A stretch of DNA of 64,000 nucleotides from Trichoderma breve (lineage: Eukaryota; Ascomycota; Sordariomycetes; Hypocreales; Hypocreaceae). Positions within the stretch are counted from its first letter, which is position 1. The number at the start of each line of letters is the position of its first letter. The notes beneath the pieces were generated by a model. That model did not search any database. It was not told the DNA's origin and was given only the letters and a program-made list of their open reading frames with translations. The stretch spans positions 3,100,001-3,164,000 of the forward strand of contig NC_079237.1 of assembly GCF_028502605.1 (NCBI RefSeq), written 5' to 3'. The position numbers and the translations under genes were made by a program. Below, in pieces: positions 21,710-31,192 of this stretch.

Positions 21710-23039
21710 TCACCAAGTAAAACCATCCTCAGTGATTTGAATGATCGAATTTTGCCCTCCACCCTCGTCATCATCTTCATCCTCATCCATAACTTGATCG
21801 TCGGTGTCGCCTTCAATTTCTTCCAAGGGTGGTCTACCTTGCGTATTATAGTCCCCTTCATCACTGTAGTCAGGAGGAACAACAAGCGAGCATTGTAGAT
21901 CCATCCCAGGAATCTCAACCTCCATAAGATCATCATCACCAAAATAATGTATAAACGCATCTCCATCAATCGCCAGCTCAAGTTCCGGAAGACCCTCTAC
22001 TTCTTCGTCGTCCTCCACCAAGTAAACTTCTAAATCGACATCCGGGTGGCCCTCAAAGCCGCCCACAACCTCAACGTCGTGAAGGATGTGCGGAGCTTCG
22101 TCATCGCTCTCCGAGTATTCCGGTTGGGTACTAACAACATTGTTCATGTGGATGATGTCGTCAATTTCCTCGTCGTCTTCAGTGCTGCTACTGTTGCCGC
22201 CGCTGCTGCTGCTAAAGTCAGAGCAGCTGTCGTATGTGCTGGAGGAGTCGTACACGATTTCGGGCGAATTCGGAGCCTCACTTGCCGAGGATATCGTGAT
22301 GATCTCGGACTCCGGTGTTTCTGCTTGACCGATGACTGATGAATCTTGAACAGCGGTTCCGATGCTCGATGGTCCCGCGTCATCGTATATCGGTTGAGCT
22401 CGTGTTTCTTCCGGAGGGGTTTCCAGCCCATAAGCCGTCTCTTGGGTAGACGCCAGGCCATTCCATGTCGCTAGAAGCCCTTTCCCAATCGTGATATCCT
22501 CGATACCCAGTCCGAGTTGACGAGCTTCTTCGAGTTTCCTGTTCCCCTTTTCGATGAGATCTTTCCGAAGAACATCACCCAGCGTACTCGAAACTTCCAC
22601 ATCCATCAACCGGTCTTGAATAGCGCAATGCAGAGACTCCCTTTGCGGATCCCAATGCATACCGATCCAAGTCGGCAAACAATCCATACCGATGAAAACG
22701 GTATCCAGAGTGATCCCTTCTCGCCTTGCAGTCTCTAGACGAACGTTGGACTCTCGCTGGATGTATTTTGCGACATCACCCGAGATCAGCCTGCTTGGCA
22801 GTGTTCGGGAGAGAAACTCTGCAAATGTCGGCTGACCTTGGGTGGCCTCTGTGTCTGTTTCGTGCCCTCAAAAGATGTCAGTACCGATGTTGAATCAGGC
22901 TTCTTAGGTTATCTCAGTGTTACGAACGCTGTGGCTCTAGTATCTTGGATCGTCGGCGGATCTTGCGACGCGTGACGAGAGGGTTGTCGTCGTCACTGCC
23001 AGAGGATATTTCGATGACTGTTCGCTTGGTGGAAGACAT
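21710..23039 (-). CDS. Acidic Ser-rich protein with two SUMO-interaction-like motifs
   Basis: No known family is recognised. Exon 1 starts at ATG 23039 (MSSTKRTVIEISSGSDDD) and runs to about 22928. Exon 2 runs from about 22866 to the stop at 21710. The exact junction is uncertain: the best-looking donor (GTAACA at 22923) is out of phase with the acceptor TTTTGAG, whereas a weak donor (GTTCGT at 22927) fits and gives about 422 residues. The N-terminus has VIEISSGSDDD, a textbook-like SUMO-interaction motif (hydrophobic core followed by Ser and acidic residues), then a very basic RRKIRRRSK patch that may be a nuclear signal. A folded-looking middle (TFAEFLSRTLP, YIQRESNVRLETARREG) follows. After it come a second motif (EIITISSASE) and a long Asp/Glu/Ser-rich tail. 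A nuclear, SUMO-linked role is inference. Confidence 0.65.
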
Positions 23040-24225
23040 GGCTGGAGGCGGCTGTGATAAGGATAACGCTCGAAAAATGATGAAGAGGTGAGTGGTAAGT
23101 CGGTTCAAGTTTAGAGGAGAGGAGAAAACATCAGAGAATTGGAAAGGGAAAAGGAAATGAGAGATGAGGGAAGATGAAAGAAATAGAGTCGAGAGAAGAA
23201 GATGAGATCAACCCAGCTGCACCTCAGAATTTTAGTCGGTGAGGTGGAAAAAAAGCTTGGCCAAAGAAATGCTGCGAACAGCCAAAATCGCAAGTATGAG
23301 CAACAACGAGGAGTTGAACACATCCTGGCGGCAAACGAAATTATTCTCTCCATTGACCCGCGCTCTGCCATTGAAACTCGCGGACCATTATCATATGCTC
23401 GTATTGTCGATGTGCAGAGTATCTCGTTCTGGATTCACTTTGACAATAAACGGCAGAGAATCCCCACTTCACACACTCCGCTTCTCTTATTGTTTTGGGC
23501 TTCAACAGCTGTCAATATCCGCTGTCAGACCGGTAACTCGCATTTACCGATATTTGCACAATAACTTTGTAAAGGGAAAGCTATCCAGAAGTCCAACGAC
23601 TGCATGAGGTTCAAGTGTCGGAACAAGATACGGAGGCAAATCTATCACTTACTTACTTGTCTAACAAATAATAGATAGGTACCCAGCTCTTTGAGTGCTT
23701 GCTACGGTCAATACGATCGCTATATTTTTTCTGATATCTGCCACTATCGCTATATATTTCTAGTATCTACTGCTATAGCTATATTTCTCTAGTTTCTTGT
23801 ATCATCACTTATTACCAGGTGTGTAGCTTTAACTTTGACATGGGATATTGGATAGCGTTTCCCATTATGAAGTTGTAATGAGTTGTTTGCCAGCTTCAAT
23901 AGGATCCAAGTTCTCAATCTCAACACATAGAAACATCTTATCACGTACCACTCCGTGATTCACTGTCGGTAATGAATGCGCAGTTACACCACAAACGCAC
24001 ATGCCTAATCGAGTGACGCAAGCTGTATGCATCAGCTCTGCGATAAAGCACTTGACCAATACACGTGTGTCTCTCCAAATCTCATATCAATCACGATACG
24101 CCTAATCTATATAAACCGTCTCCTTTCCTGGATTTTCATGCAGATATCAATGCAGTACGATTGTGATACTCTGCCTACCATTTCTACACCGCTCTACCTA
24201 TTATCAAGAAACCCCCTAGGACAAC
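23040..24225. other. Intergenic with TATA/CTA-rich simple-repeat tract
   Basis: No gene is supported; frames at 23202-23607 lack coding character. A degenerate tract of CGCTATAT, TATCTACTGCTATAG and similar units lies at about 23711-23805. It probably separates the accessory part on the left from the conserved part on the right. Confidence 0.45.
23711..23805. repeat. TCTA/CTATA-rich degenerate simple repeat
   Basis: Repeated units of the type CGCTATATTT, TAGTATCTACTGC and GCTATATTTCTCTAG. The composition resembles the tracts at 9868-9920 and 11285-11380. Confidence 0.6.
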
Positions 24226-24819
24226 ATGTCTGCAATGGACAACACGAGCACAACTCAATCTACTAACCCATCGTCCTCGTCCAACGAAACAATTGAAGGC
24301 TCTCAAACCGTCACAGCCACATCCAGTACCGGCTCCTCGTCTTCGTATTGCCCCGACTGTCCCATATGCAACCCTCCCGACACCAAATCAGCCAATGCCT
24401 CTGCATACGGCACCATTGAACCGCTCTCTTACGACTCTCAAACACCTGGGCCAACGTTCCTCGAGTCAACGGTAGAAGCATGCGCCGAAATCTGCTGCTA
24501 CATCTGCGACAGCCCTCCTCCATCGATTCGAACAAGCGACTGGTCATCAACAACCTATCCTTCTTCAATTTCCTCAAATTCGTACACCTCAAATTCGTAT
24601 TCCTATGGCGAAACAGAGACTGGCTCCTCTCAAAGTCAAACAAGCGATGCCGAAACTACGCATGTGCATAGGCACAGTGACGGATATAAACGACAACAAG
24701 AGATGCGACCCGTCAAAGAGGAGAACATTGCTCAATCCCCACAAAGTCTTTCTGTCAATCTCAGCGACAGTTCGGTAACTCATAGTGGCGAAAAAAAGAA
24801 GTCATATTCGATAGCTTAA
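24226..24819 (+). CDS. Ser/Thr-rich hypothetical protein with Cys clusters
   Basis: An uninterrupted frame of 197 codons from ATG 24226. The protein is mostly low-complexity Ser/Thr with two cysteine clusters: YCPDCPICNPP at about residues 41-51 and CAEICCYICD at about 84-93. The spacing is not that of a known zinc finger. A clustered-Cys patch next to hydrophobic residues could be palmitoylated or bind metal, but this is speculation. There is no signal peptide and no transmembrane helix. The C-terminal third is charged and disordered (KRQQEMRPVKEEN). The continuous length and the Ser-rich composition with a clear start favour a real gene. It converges with the Alb1-like gene. Confidence 0.5.
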   Translation: MSAMDNTSTTQSTNPSSSSNETIEGSQTVTATSSTGSSSSYCPDCPICNPPDTKSANASAYGTIEPLSYDSQTPGPTFLESTVEACAEICCYICDSPPPSIRTSDWSSTTYPSSISSNSYTSNSYSYGETETGSSQSQTSDAETTHVHRHSDGYKRQQEMRPVKEENIAQSPQSLSVNLSDSSVTHSGEKKKSYSIA

Positions 24820-25041
24820 CGTATCACATAGCCGTTGAAGATGCTCATCCAGTCTATTAATCGTTGCAAATCCAAGTCCCCATCTTGCGCCGTGTAATGT
24901 GTCCCATTGTACCACAGAAAATGCCAATCAAGCAAACAACCGACTTTTAATCTGTACCATCCAATTAGCCTGCAATCTCGCCTCGAACTGCAAAGGGTCC
25001 TTCGTACTTATGTATGATATCCCATTCTCCAGACAAACCAA

Positions 25042-25445
25042 TCACTGAATCTCCATGTCCTGCTCCTCCTGCGCAACCTTCTCCTCAACAACAGGCGCAT
25101 CTATTCCCAAGTTAGCGTTCCTTCTTCCATCTCTTCACCTAGCATCAACCAGGACAGCCCCAGTCCAAACACACCTTTCATCACAGCCTCTCCCTCCGCC
25201 TCCATCTTCCTCTTCAGCGCATATCCCATCTTCTTCTCCAGCTTCCTCGCCTTCTTGGCGCTAATCGCAGCTCTCGGTCCGCTCGTCGGCAACAGGCCCG
25301 GTCGTGCGCCCCTCGTCTTGTCGGCCTTTGTGATCTTGTTCTGCATGGCAGGGTCGGCGCGCTTCTGGTTGGCCTTCTTGGCCTTTGCGGCGCGGGCGGC
25401 GAGCCGGTTCTTGGAGAGGCGGTTGGGGTTCTTGACGGAAGGCAT
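25042..25445 (-). CDS. Small basic ribosome biogenesis protein, Alb1-like
   Basis: Two exons (25445-25175, 25100-25042) with GTGTGT donor and TAG acceptor join in frame to 109 residues. The start at 25445 gives MPSVKNPNRLSKNRLAARAA. The first about 90 residues are extremely basic (AKAKKANQKRADPAMQNKIT, then SAKKARKLEKKMGYALKRKM); the short second exon adds an acidic tail (EEKVAQEEQDMEIQ). The size, the N-terminal Arg/Ala/Lys pattern and the SAKKxRKLEKK helix fit Alb1-type factors. Alb1 partners Arx1 on pre-60S particles during nuclear export of the large ribosomal subunit. The family call is from composition and motif memory, so moderate. Nucleolar or nuclear location is expected. Confidence 0.6.
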
Positions 25446-25884
25446 TGTGAGGAAATAAATCAACGACGCTGGTATTTATGTATATGTTCTGAATGAATCG
25501 CAGATTTGGTTGGTAAATGTACGTAGAAAGATGGTGGTGATATCGCCAAAGAAAAAAAAAAGATAAGCCCCACCAAAAAGCGCAACAGTGCAGCTAGCTT
25601 ATTTTGGTTGGACCCTGGACGCAGGTACCGACAATCCAGTGCCAATCGCAACTTTTGTGCAGATGAACATTAAGAGGCAGATTAATGACACTCAATAGTA
25701 TTCTTATTTCAATTTATTTTTTAATGTCATTATTACACCCAAAATTACCCATCATCTTACTTCCCAGTATTGTATACCGACATTATTCGAAGACAAAACT
25801 CCCAAACACGCTTAACATTATATAGAGGTCTTCCCATAGCATGTATTTTCCCCGTTGACATAACCTTCATATCCCATTTGTATC

Positions 25885-27509
25885 TCATGATTGAGCTGCA
25901 GCAGGTCGCTTGGGGACGTTGGATCCCTCACCTGCCAGCATTCCCTGCCTCTCATCGTCCTCGTCATCGGTTGACAATCCATCGAGCTCGAATTCCTCTG
26001 CCGCTCGAATTTGGCCATCCTCTACAGCTCGTCCGTTCAGGTGAGTGTGACCATTGGTGAACCCTTTGGTGTCCAAGGGTGGGTTTGACAGACGGTCATA
26101 AAGGTGGATGAGCATATTGGCGAACAAAAAGACCAAAAAGGCGAGAGAGTAAAGGATTAGGATGTAAGAGATGACATCCATGCTGGAACCGTCGATGAGA
26201 GACATTTGCTGTTCAGTCGCACCCATGAAGAGGAAGCCGGCGGCATACAAGAGCTGGCAAGTGTTAGCTACCGTCTAATCTGGCGTATCGGATGTCGTGC
26301 CAACTTACGAAAACAGGAATGTACTGGAAGCTGTTCCAGGTGCGGCCATCATCGGACAGAGATTGAGCGTCCTTGAGAACAAAGGCAATCTCGATGATAC
26401 GTGTAAGACCAGCGGCCATCAGGGTGTAACCAAACATGGTGTGCGTCATGGCACTGACCATCAGCTCTTGAGGGTGCGCAGACATGCCCCAACCAGTGAT
26501 GAGGATGACGAATCCAGGGATGAAGTTGCGCTTCGGGTTACCATCGCGATCTCGGCTCAACCAGATACCAGCCAGACCCGCACACCACCAGATAACACCC
26601 ATTGTAGTGTGTTGCCAATCATTCTTGACCCAGGCGGTACCCCAGCGGTGCTCTGTAAAAGTGTTGACGCAGCCCCAAGCGGCAATGACGGCGCTGTCGT
26701 AGAACTCTTGCGATCTTCCCGTACGACGAATCCAGACTTGTCCCGCGAGCAGAATAATGGTCAAAAGGATACCGTAGGCAATGAATGCGCCTCCCATGAT
26801 AAAGTGGGCTGCGCATTGACCAACGTGATCGCCTTGGCAGAAGCCAAGGGTGGTGATACCTCCAAAGATCATCTGCACCCATGCGAGAAGCGGCATCGCT
26901 TTGCCAATGACGGAGTGGAAGGGTCGGACAAACTTGCGAATCATGCCGAGAGCGCCCTTCTCCCAGTGAAGCTTCAAGTATAGGCCCAAGACGACCTGGC
27001 CGATAAGCAGGAGTTGCAAGATGTTGGCGAACACCGAGTGCACATTGTGGCTGACAAACTCCCTTCCTTTGTGCGCATGGCCGAGAAAGAAGCCGACGAC
27101 GGCGAGGATGGAGCCTAGGATTTGCGTCGGGACGTGCCATCGAGATTTGGTCATCTGTGATTGCATAAAATCAGTCGCTGTGCTCCTATGAAGCACCATT
27201 TGGAGTAGGGACGGTGGTTCTTACACCAAAGACCATGCCGATTGGGAAGATGACGCCGTATGCGAGCATCTGGATGAGGATGTGGATCCAGAGAATCGTG
27301 TCCTGTGATTCGAGTTAATTGCCTGTTTTCTTTTCTTGTCTATTATTGTATTCCCAAGCGCGACTCACGACCGGTTCGAGTGATATTGCTTCGCCCTCGG
27401 GGATGTGGCTTTCGCCGCCCTCATGGTGATCGTGGGCCTGGACAAGCCTCCCGAACGAAGCGATCGACAGCAGCAGCGCCGTCGCCGCTGGCCGGGACAG
27501 CTGCATCAT
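25885..27509 (-). CDS. Ytp1-like multi-pass membrane protein (DUF2427)
   Basis: Four exons: 27509-27369, 27302-27225, 27154-26309 and 26253-25885. They give 477 residues. A signal peptide (MMQLSRPAATALLLSIASFG, cleavage near VQA-HD) is followed by a His-rich lumenal stretch (HDHHEGGESHIPEGE). A run of about ten hydrophobic segments follows, with conserved His residues (ILWIHILIQMLAYGVIFPIG; GHAHKGREFVSHNVHSVFAN; HWEKGALGMIRKFVRPFHSVIGKAMPLLAW). This is the arrangement of DUF2427 plus the Ytp1 C-terminal domain (GTAWVKNDWQHTTMGVIWW). It resembles cytochrome b561/ferric-reductase-like helical bundles whose His residues bind haem, so electron transfer is possible but unproven. The C-terminus is a cytosolic acidic tail (ELDGLSTDDEDDERQG). 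Introns are GT-AG. The His-rich lumenal tail suggests metal binding. Confidence 0.88.
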
Positions 27510-28922
27510 CTTGTTTGCGATGTGATGTGATTAAAGAAGAAAAAAAGGATCAAGCAGTATAGAAAAGAATCCCTTCTCTTCACCTCCTAGAGCCGAATCG
27601 TATCGCGCTTCCGGTCCTTGCAGCCGTAGAGAACGGACGCCAGAAAAACCTCGGCCGGGTGTTTATCAAGGGCATTGAAACATTTTTGAGCGGCTTGATC
27701 GGAGATGAAATGCCACGACTTGCATCGAAACGCGCAGGGAGGGCCCTGGCACCGACGTTCTGCCGGGCGAACCAAGACACCTGCAATAGGCGATTACACA
27801 CGCCAGATACGAAGTACCAGCTACAATTGCAGTAAGACTGGGGGCAATTACTGGGATTTGCCCCGCAAAGAGCGCTGGAGCTCCAGTGGTCTGAGCGTTT
27901 TGATATCCATTCATGGATGGTGGGTTTGATGGACGGAGAAATAGTAGCCACAGATGAAGCAGAGATTCGGCCTCTTGATAAGTTCCGCAGTCCATAAAAG
28001 GTACCGCATATTGGGGAAATATATGTGTGCACAAGTGAATTATTCCGCATTTAACGGTCCATGGGCACGTTGAGAACAATATTTCGCAAGCAGAGCGACT
28101 CACTCCATAATTCGATAGTATGTACGAGATTCCAGATTCTCCACTCCTGCATGTCATCTCAAGCGGCTAACGCGGCGCGATGCTCGTGAAAGAGTCGCGG
28201 CTTGTTGAGGACGAACCCGGTCATTTCATTGAAGGTGACCTCGATGTTGACAAAAGGAGTCTTTGAGCGCTCATTACTATTGTACTTGAATCTATTACTA
28301 CCTAGGTAGCGTTACTGTAAATATGATATATATTCTTCATCTAATAATCCACCAATGCGTACTAATCCACAGATTCCTTCTCTTTGACGAGCCAAGCCAT
28401 GTTCAGGGCGTATCTGCTAAGAAATGCAATTGATATGATTAAGAGCATGCATATCGCAGAGAAACTTGACGTTATACGTTACCCTATTACTCTACTACCC
28501 TACAAGTATTTCGTTGCCAGTATTCTGACATTGTTACCGTCAAATTGAACACACCTCTCAATTTACATACCCGGTATTCGTATGCTCCACGAAATGGAAT
28601 GCATGATGCCTGTGCCACAACCCAGTGCCTTCCATGAAGAATCCATTCGTCTAGAATCTCGGCGATTAGCGCGCCTCATTAGAATCGGACGAGGCACCGC
28701 AATCAAACGGCAGTGGCTCAATTAGCCGCTTCCTTATTTTGTCCATTGGGGGAAGCGGGAGAAAACGTAGATATGATGATGCTATGACACGAAATCAATG
28801 CTGCACCTTGAGGGGTCGCTCACAGTATTGGAAACATATCAAATGAAGATTGAATCATTTCGACATTTGCCTCCGTCTATTACAACTGCCAAACCTCTCT
28901 TCTCGGACAGCCCTGCAGCTGA
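27510..28922. other. Intergenic region, no supported gene
   Basis: The left end is the Ytp1-like promoter. Overlapping minus-strand frames at 27580-28157 (up to 163 codons) have no recognisable motif and overlap in two frames, so I did not call a gene. The rest is AT-rich. Confidence 0.4.
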
Positions 28923-29587
28923 ATGACCATGCACCTCGTCCAGCTCCTATTAACTGCCTCGTTGATCGCTGCTACCACGGCGGCTCCTCTCCTGAACCAA
29001 GAGGTCATCACCGAAACGCAACATAGGGCGTGCGTTTACGGAGCCCCGAAAAAGTATGACCACTGGATCATTCACTATCACGAGGTGAAGCCGCCATCCC
29101 AGTTCCCGATGCGGTTTATTCTCGATCCAGCATGGGTAGCGCGCCACCAAAACGTCGGAGATGCAGATGTAAGTTTTAGTTTTACCTGTGCTCGTATACA
29201 TCTCCAAAGGCTATAATCTAACAAGTGCAGCATTTCTCTTTGGGCACTACCTGGGTCCCGTGGGCTGAAAACAGGTGTCAGTACACCTGCAACGCGAGAA
29301 AGAAATGCGTCTCTTGGGTTGGGTATCAAAGTAATACGTTCTGGTTTACCTCTATCACCAGCATATAAACTAACTCCGGCTATCTAGCTAAGCACTCGAC
29401 GCCCGAGGAAGGAGAATTTTCCTGCTATTTCTTTGACGCCCTGTAAGTGTGCCATTTGAAGTGTATTCATTCTAACTGACGCCCTGTTAGCATTCAGCCC
29501 GAAAATATTGTGCCGCGCGCACCAGACGAACCTTTCAAACTTACGCATGCATTTAACAGGCTCTGCGAGAATGATACTGAGATCTAG
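28923..29587 (+). CDS. Small secreted cysteine-containing protein, PAN-like
   Basis: Four exons (28923-29168, 29231-29330, 29388-29442, 29491-29587) join exactly in frame to 165 residues, with good GTAAGT or GTAATA donors. Residues 1-20 are a signal peptide (LVQLLLTASLIAATTAAP). The mature protein has six cysteines. They include the cluster NRCQYTCNARKKCVSWVGY, then FSCYFFD and a final RLCEN, a pattern resembling a small PAN/apple-type fold (C-x3-C-x5-C, then Cys-Tyr-x-Phe). The protein is likely extracellular with three disulfides; the N-terminal half has KYDHWIIHYHEVKPPSQFPM. It fits the general profile of small secreted proteins or candidate effectors, but no function can be assigned. Three short introns in a 165-codon gene support a genuinely transcribed locus. 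Confidence 0.75.
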
Positions 29588-29791
29588 CTATAGGGTGACT
29601 GTGTCTCAATAGCAGCCCTGTGTATGTGGATGTGATAGCGGGAGATTGTATGCATGGGAGGCACAGCCTTCAACAAAATGTTGTCAGTAATGTAACGTCC
29701 AGGAACAAAGTAATGATTAGCGTACCTTGAAGCATACCGAATTAATAAATCCATTGTACATTATTGCCAAAACGCCAACCCTTTCGTATGT

Positions 29792-30322
29792 TTACTCCTT
29801 CTTGACACTCCCCTCATCCTTTTCAAGGAGTTCCCTCGCCCTTCTCCACAACTCCAGCTCCATATCTCGTTCAACTTTGGTACTCCGACTGTTTAACCAC
29901 CCAACGTCCAGATTTCCGATGGCTCCCATGCCATTAGGCTTCAGAGATGGCTTAACAGTAGTGTTGTGACCCTGCCGAGGTCCGGTGGATAGATTGACGA
30001 TGCCCGCTTCTTCTAGTGCGAGGATTTGGCGCTTCATTCGTACATCGATACTATGAAGCGTATCGAGAAAAGTATCTGTGGCTTCCCGGAATGCGTCCTT
30101 TTGCGCTGTTGACTCTACTGATGCTGAAGGATTGCTGTCGGAGGATGCTGGAGTGGTGAGGGCGCCAAGCGCAGTGGCAGTGTGGTTCATCAGCTGGACA
30201 ATGGACCGGTCGATGGAGTTGAGCTGGTGGATATTTTCTTCCAGGGTGAAAGGGACAAAGGGCTCCTGTGGTTGAGAGTCTTCCTTTTCGTCTCCCATGA
30301 CGATGTCCTCTGGTGACGCCAT
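29792..30322 (-). CDS. med11: Mediator complex subunit 11
   Basis: Single-exon, 176 residues from ATG 30322. Med11 is a head-module subunit of Mediator, which bridges transcription factors and RNA polymerase II. It pairs with Med22 through a helical bundle and contacts TFIIH. The core is visible at residues about 28-115: an N-terminal helix ENIHQLNSIDRSIVQLMNHT, a linker rich in Ser/Pro, and a second helix ending FLDTLHSIDVRMKRQILALE, which is the most conserved Med11 stretch. Fungal proteins of this family are of similar size. The rest (about 116-176) is a less conserved tail with a charged helix (VERDMELELWRRARELLEKD). It is transcribed divergently from the Taf5 gene, about 870 bp apart. 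Confidence 0.85.
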   Translation of the reverse strand: MASPEDIVMGDEKEDSQPQEPFVPFTLEENIHQLNSIDRSIVQLMNHTATALGALTTPASSDSNPSASVESTAQKDAFREATDTFLDTLHSIDVRMKRQILALEEAGIVNLSTGPRQGHNTTVKPSLKPNGMGAIGNLDVGWLNSRSTKVERDMELELWRRARELLEKDEGSVKKE

Positions 30323-31192
30323 GGCAGTGAGATTGACGAGAGATTGCTCAAATTGTGTGGTCCTGCTATGTCGGATTGTGTGATTCCCAGCTAATACTTG
30401 GAGATTGCAGGTCTGTTTTTGACGGCCACTCGAGTGATTGAGGCGTTATGGAGGATATCAAGCGTGTGGGTATGAATGAGTGTAGGTGGTTGAATTGTGC
30501 TGTTAAAGCATGGCCAAGGAACATTGAACAATTGTGGGTCCCAGTAACGCGCCGCGAATCTGATAAGACATCAAGACGCCTGTATGGCATGCTTTGTAAG
30601 TGAAGTCTCTCTGTTGGAATATTCTATAAGCTCAGAATCTTGCACAATTACTATTAAAGAGCCATTCTATTGTACCATATTTCATACTTGACGACTATAA
30701 CGACGTACAGCACCATATTTGGTTTGACTGTTGCCGAGACTGAGCAGCTGAGAGGCGCCGCTTAAACTTCGGCTATACTAACCGTGCTTCTGATGCCTCA
30801 AGGTCCTCAGTCCTCTAAGTTTACTCTCAACATCAACCTGGTGCCTTGGCCATCAAAACACAGTCGCTTTCTATCCTCTGCAACGCCCTCTTTTCCTACG
30901 AATATCGCACACAGACACTCTAGTAGGAATCATTGGAATTTGTTGCACCTTCTGGAGCTCACGACTGGCACGATTGCCTCCCGCATACCGCCACACGACC
31001 TGGGCGTGAGATCCAGACGTAACTTGAGCTCACTGAACCACGTTGGCACGACCTGCATTGCGCCTCACGCCACGCAGGACAAGGATCTACTATGACATAG
31101 CTTCCAAGTCTAGGCATATTGACATCTACCTAGCAGTACCGATCTTCGAATCCATCTCTCTCCTCAAAGACGGTGTTCACTCTCCCTCTACC
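30323..31192. other. Shared divergent promoter region of Med11 and Taf5 genes
   Basis: No gene is supported. About 870 bp separate two divergent start codons. Frames in this interval (30366-30590, 30784-31095) lack coding character and probably fall in promoter or 5' UTR. Confidence 0.5.

Noticed and set aside
27580..28157. Minus-strand frames of 156 and 163 codons upstream of the Ytp1-like gene
   Set aside because: They overlap each other in two frames, have no recognisable domain, and their splice signals do not suggest a gene.
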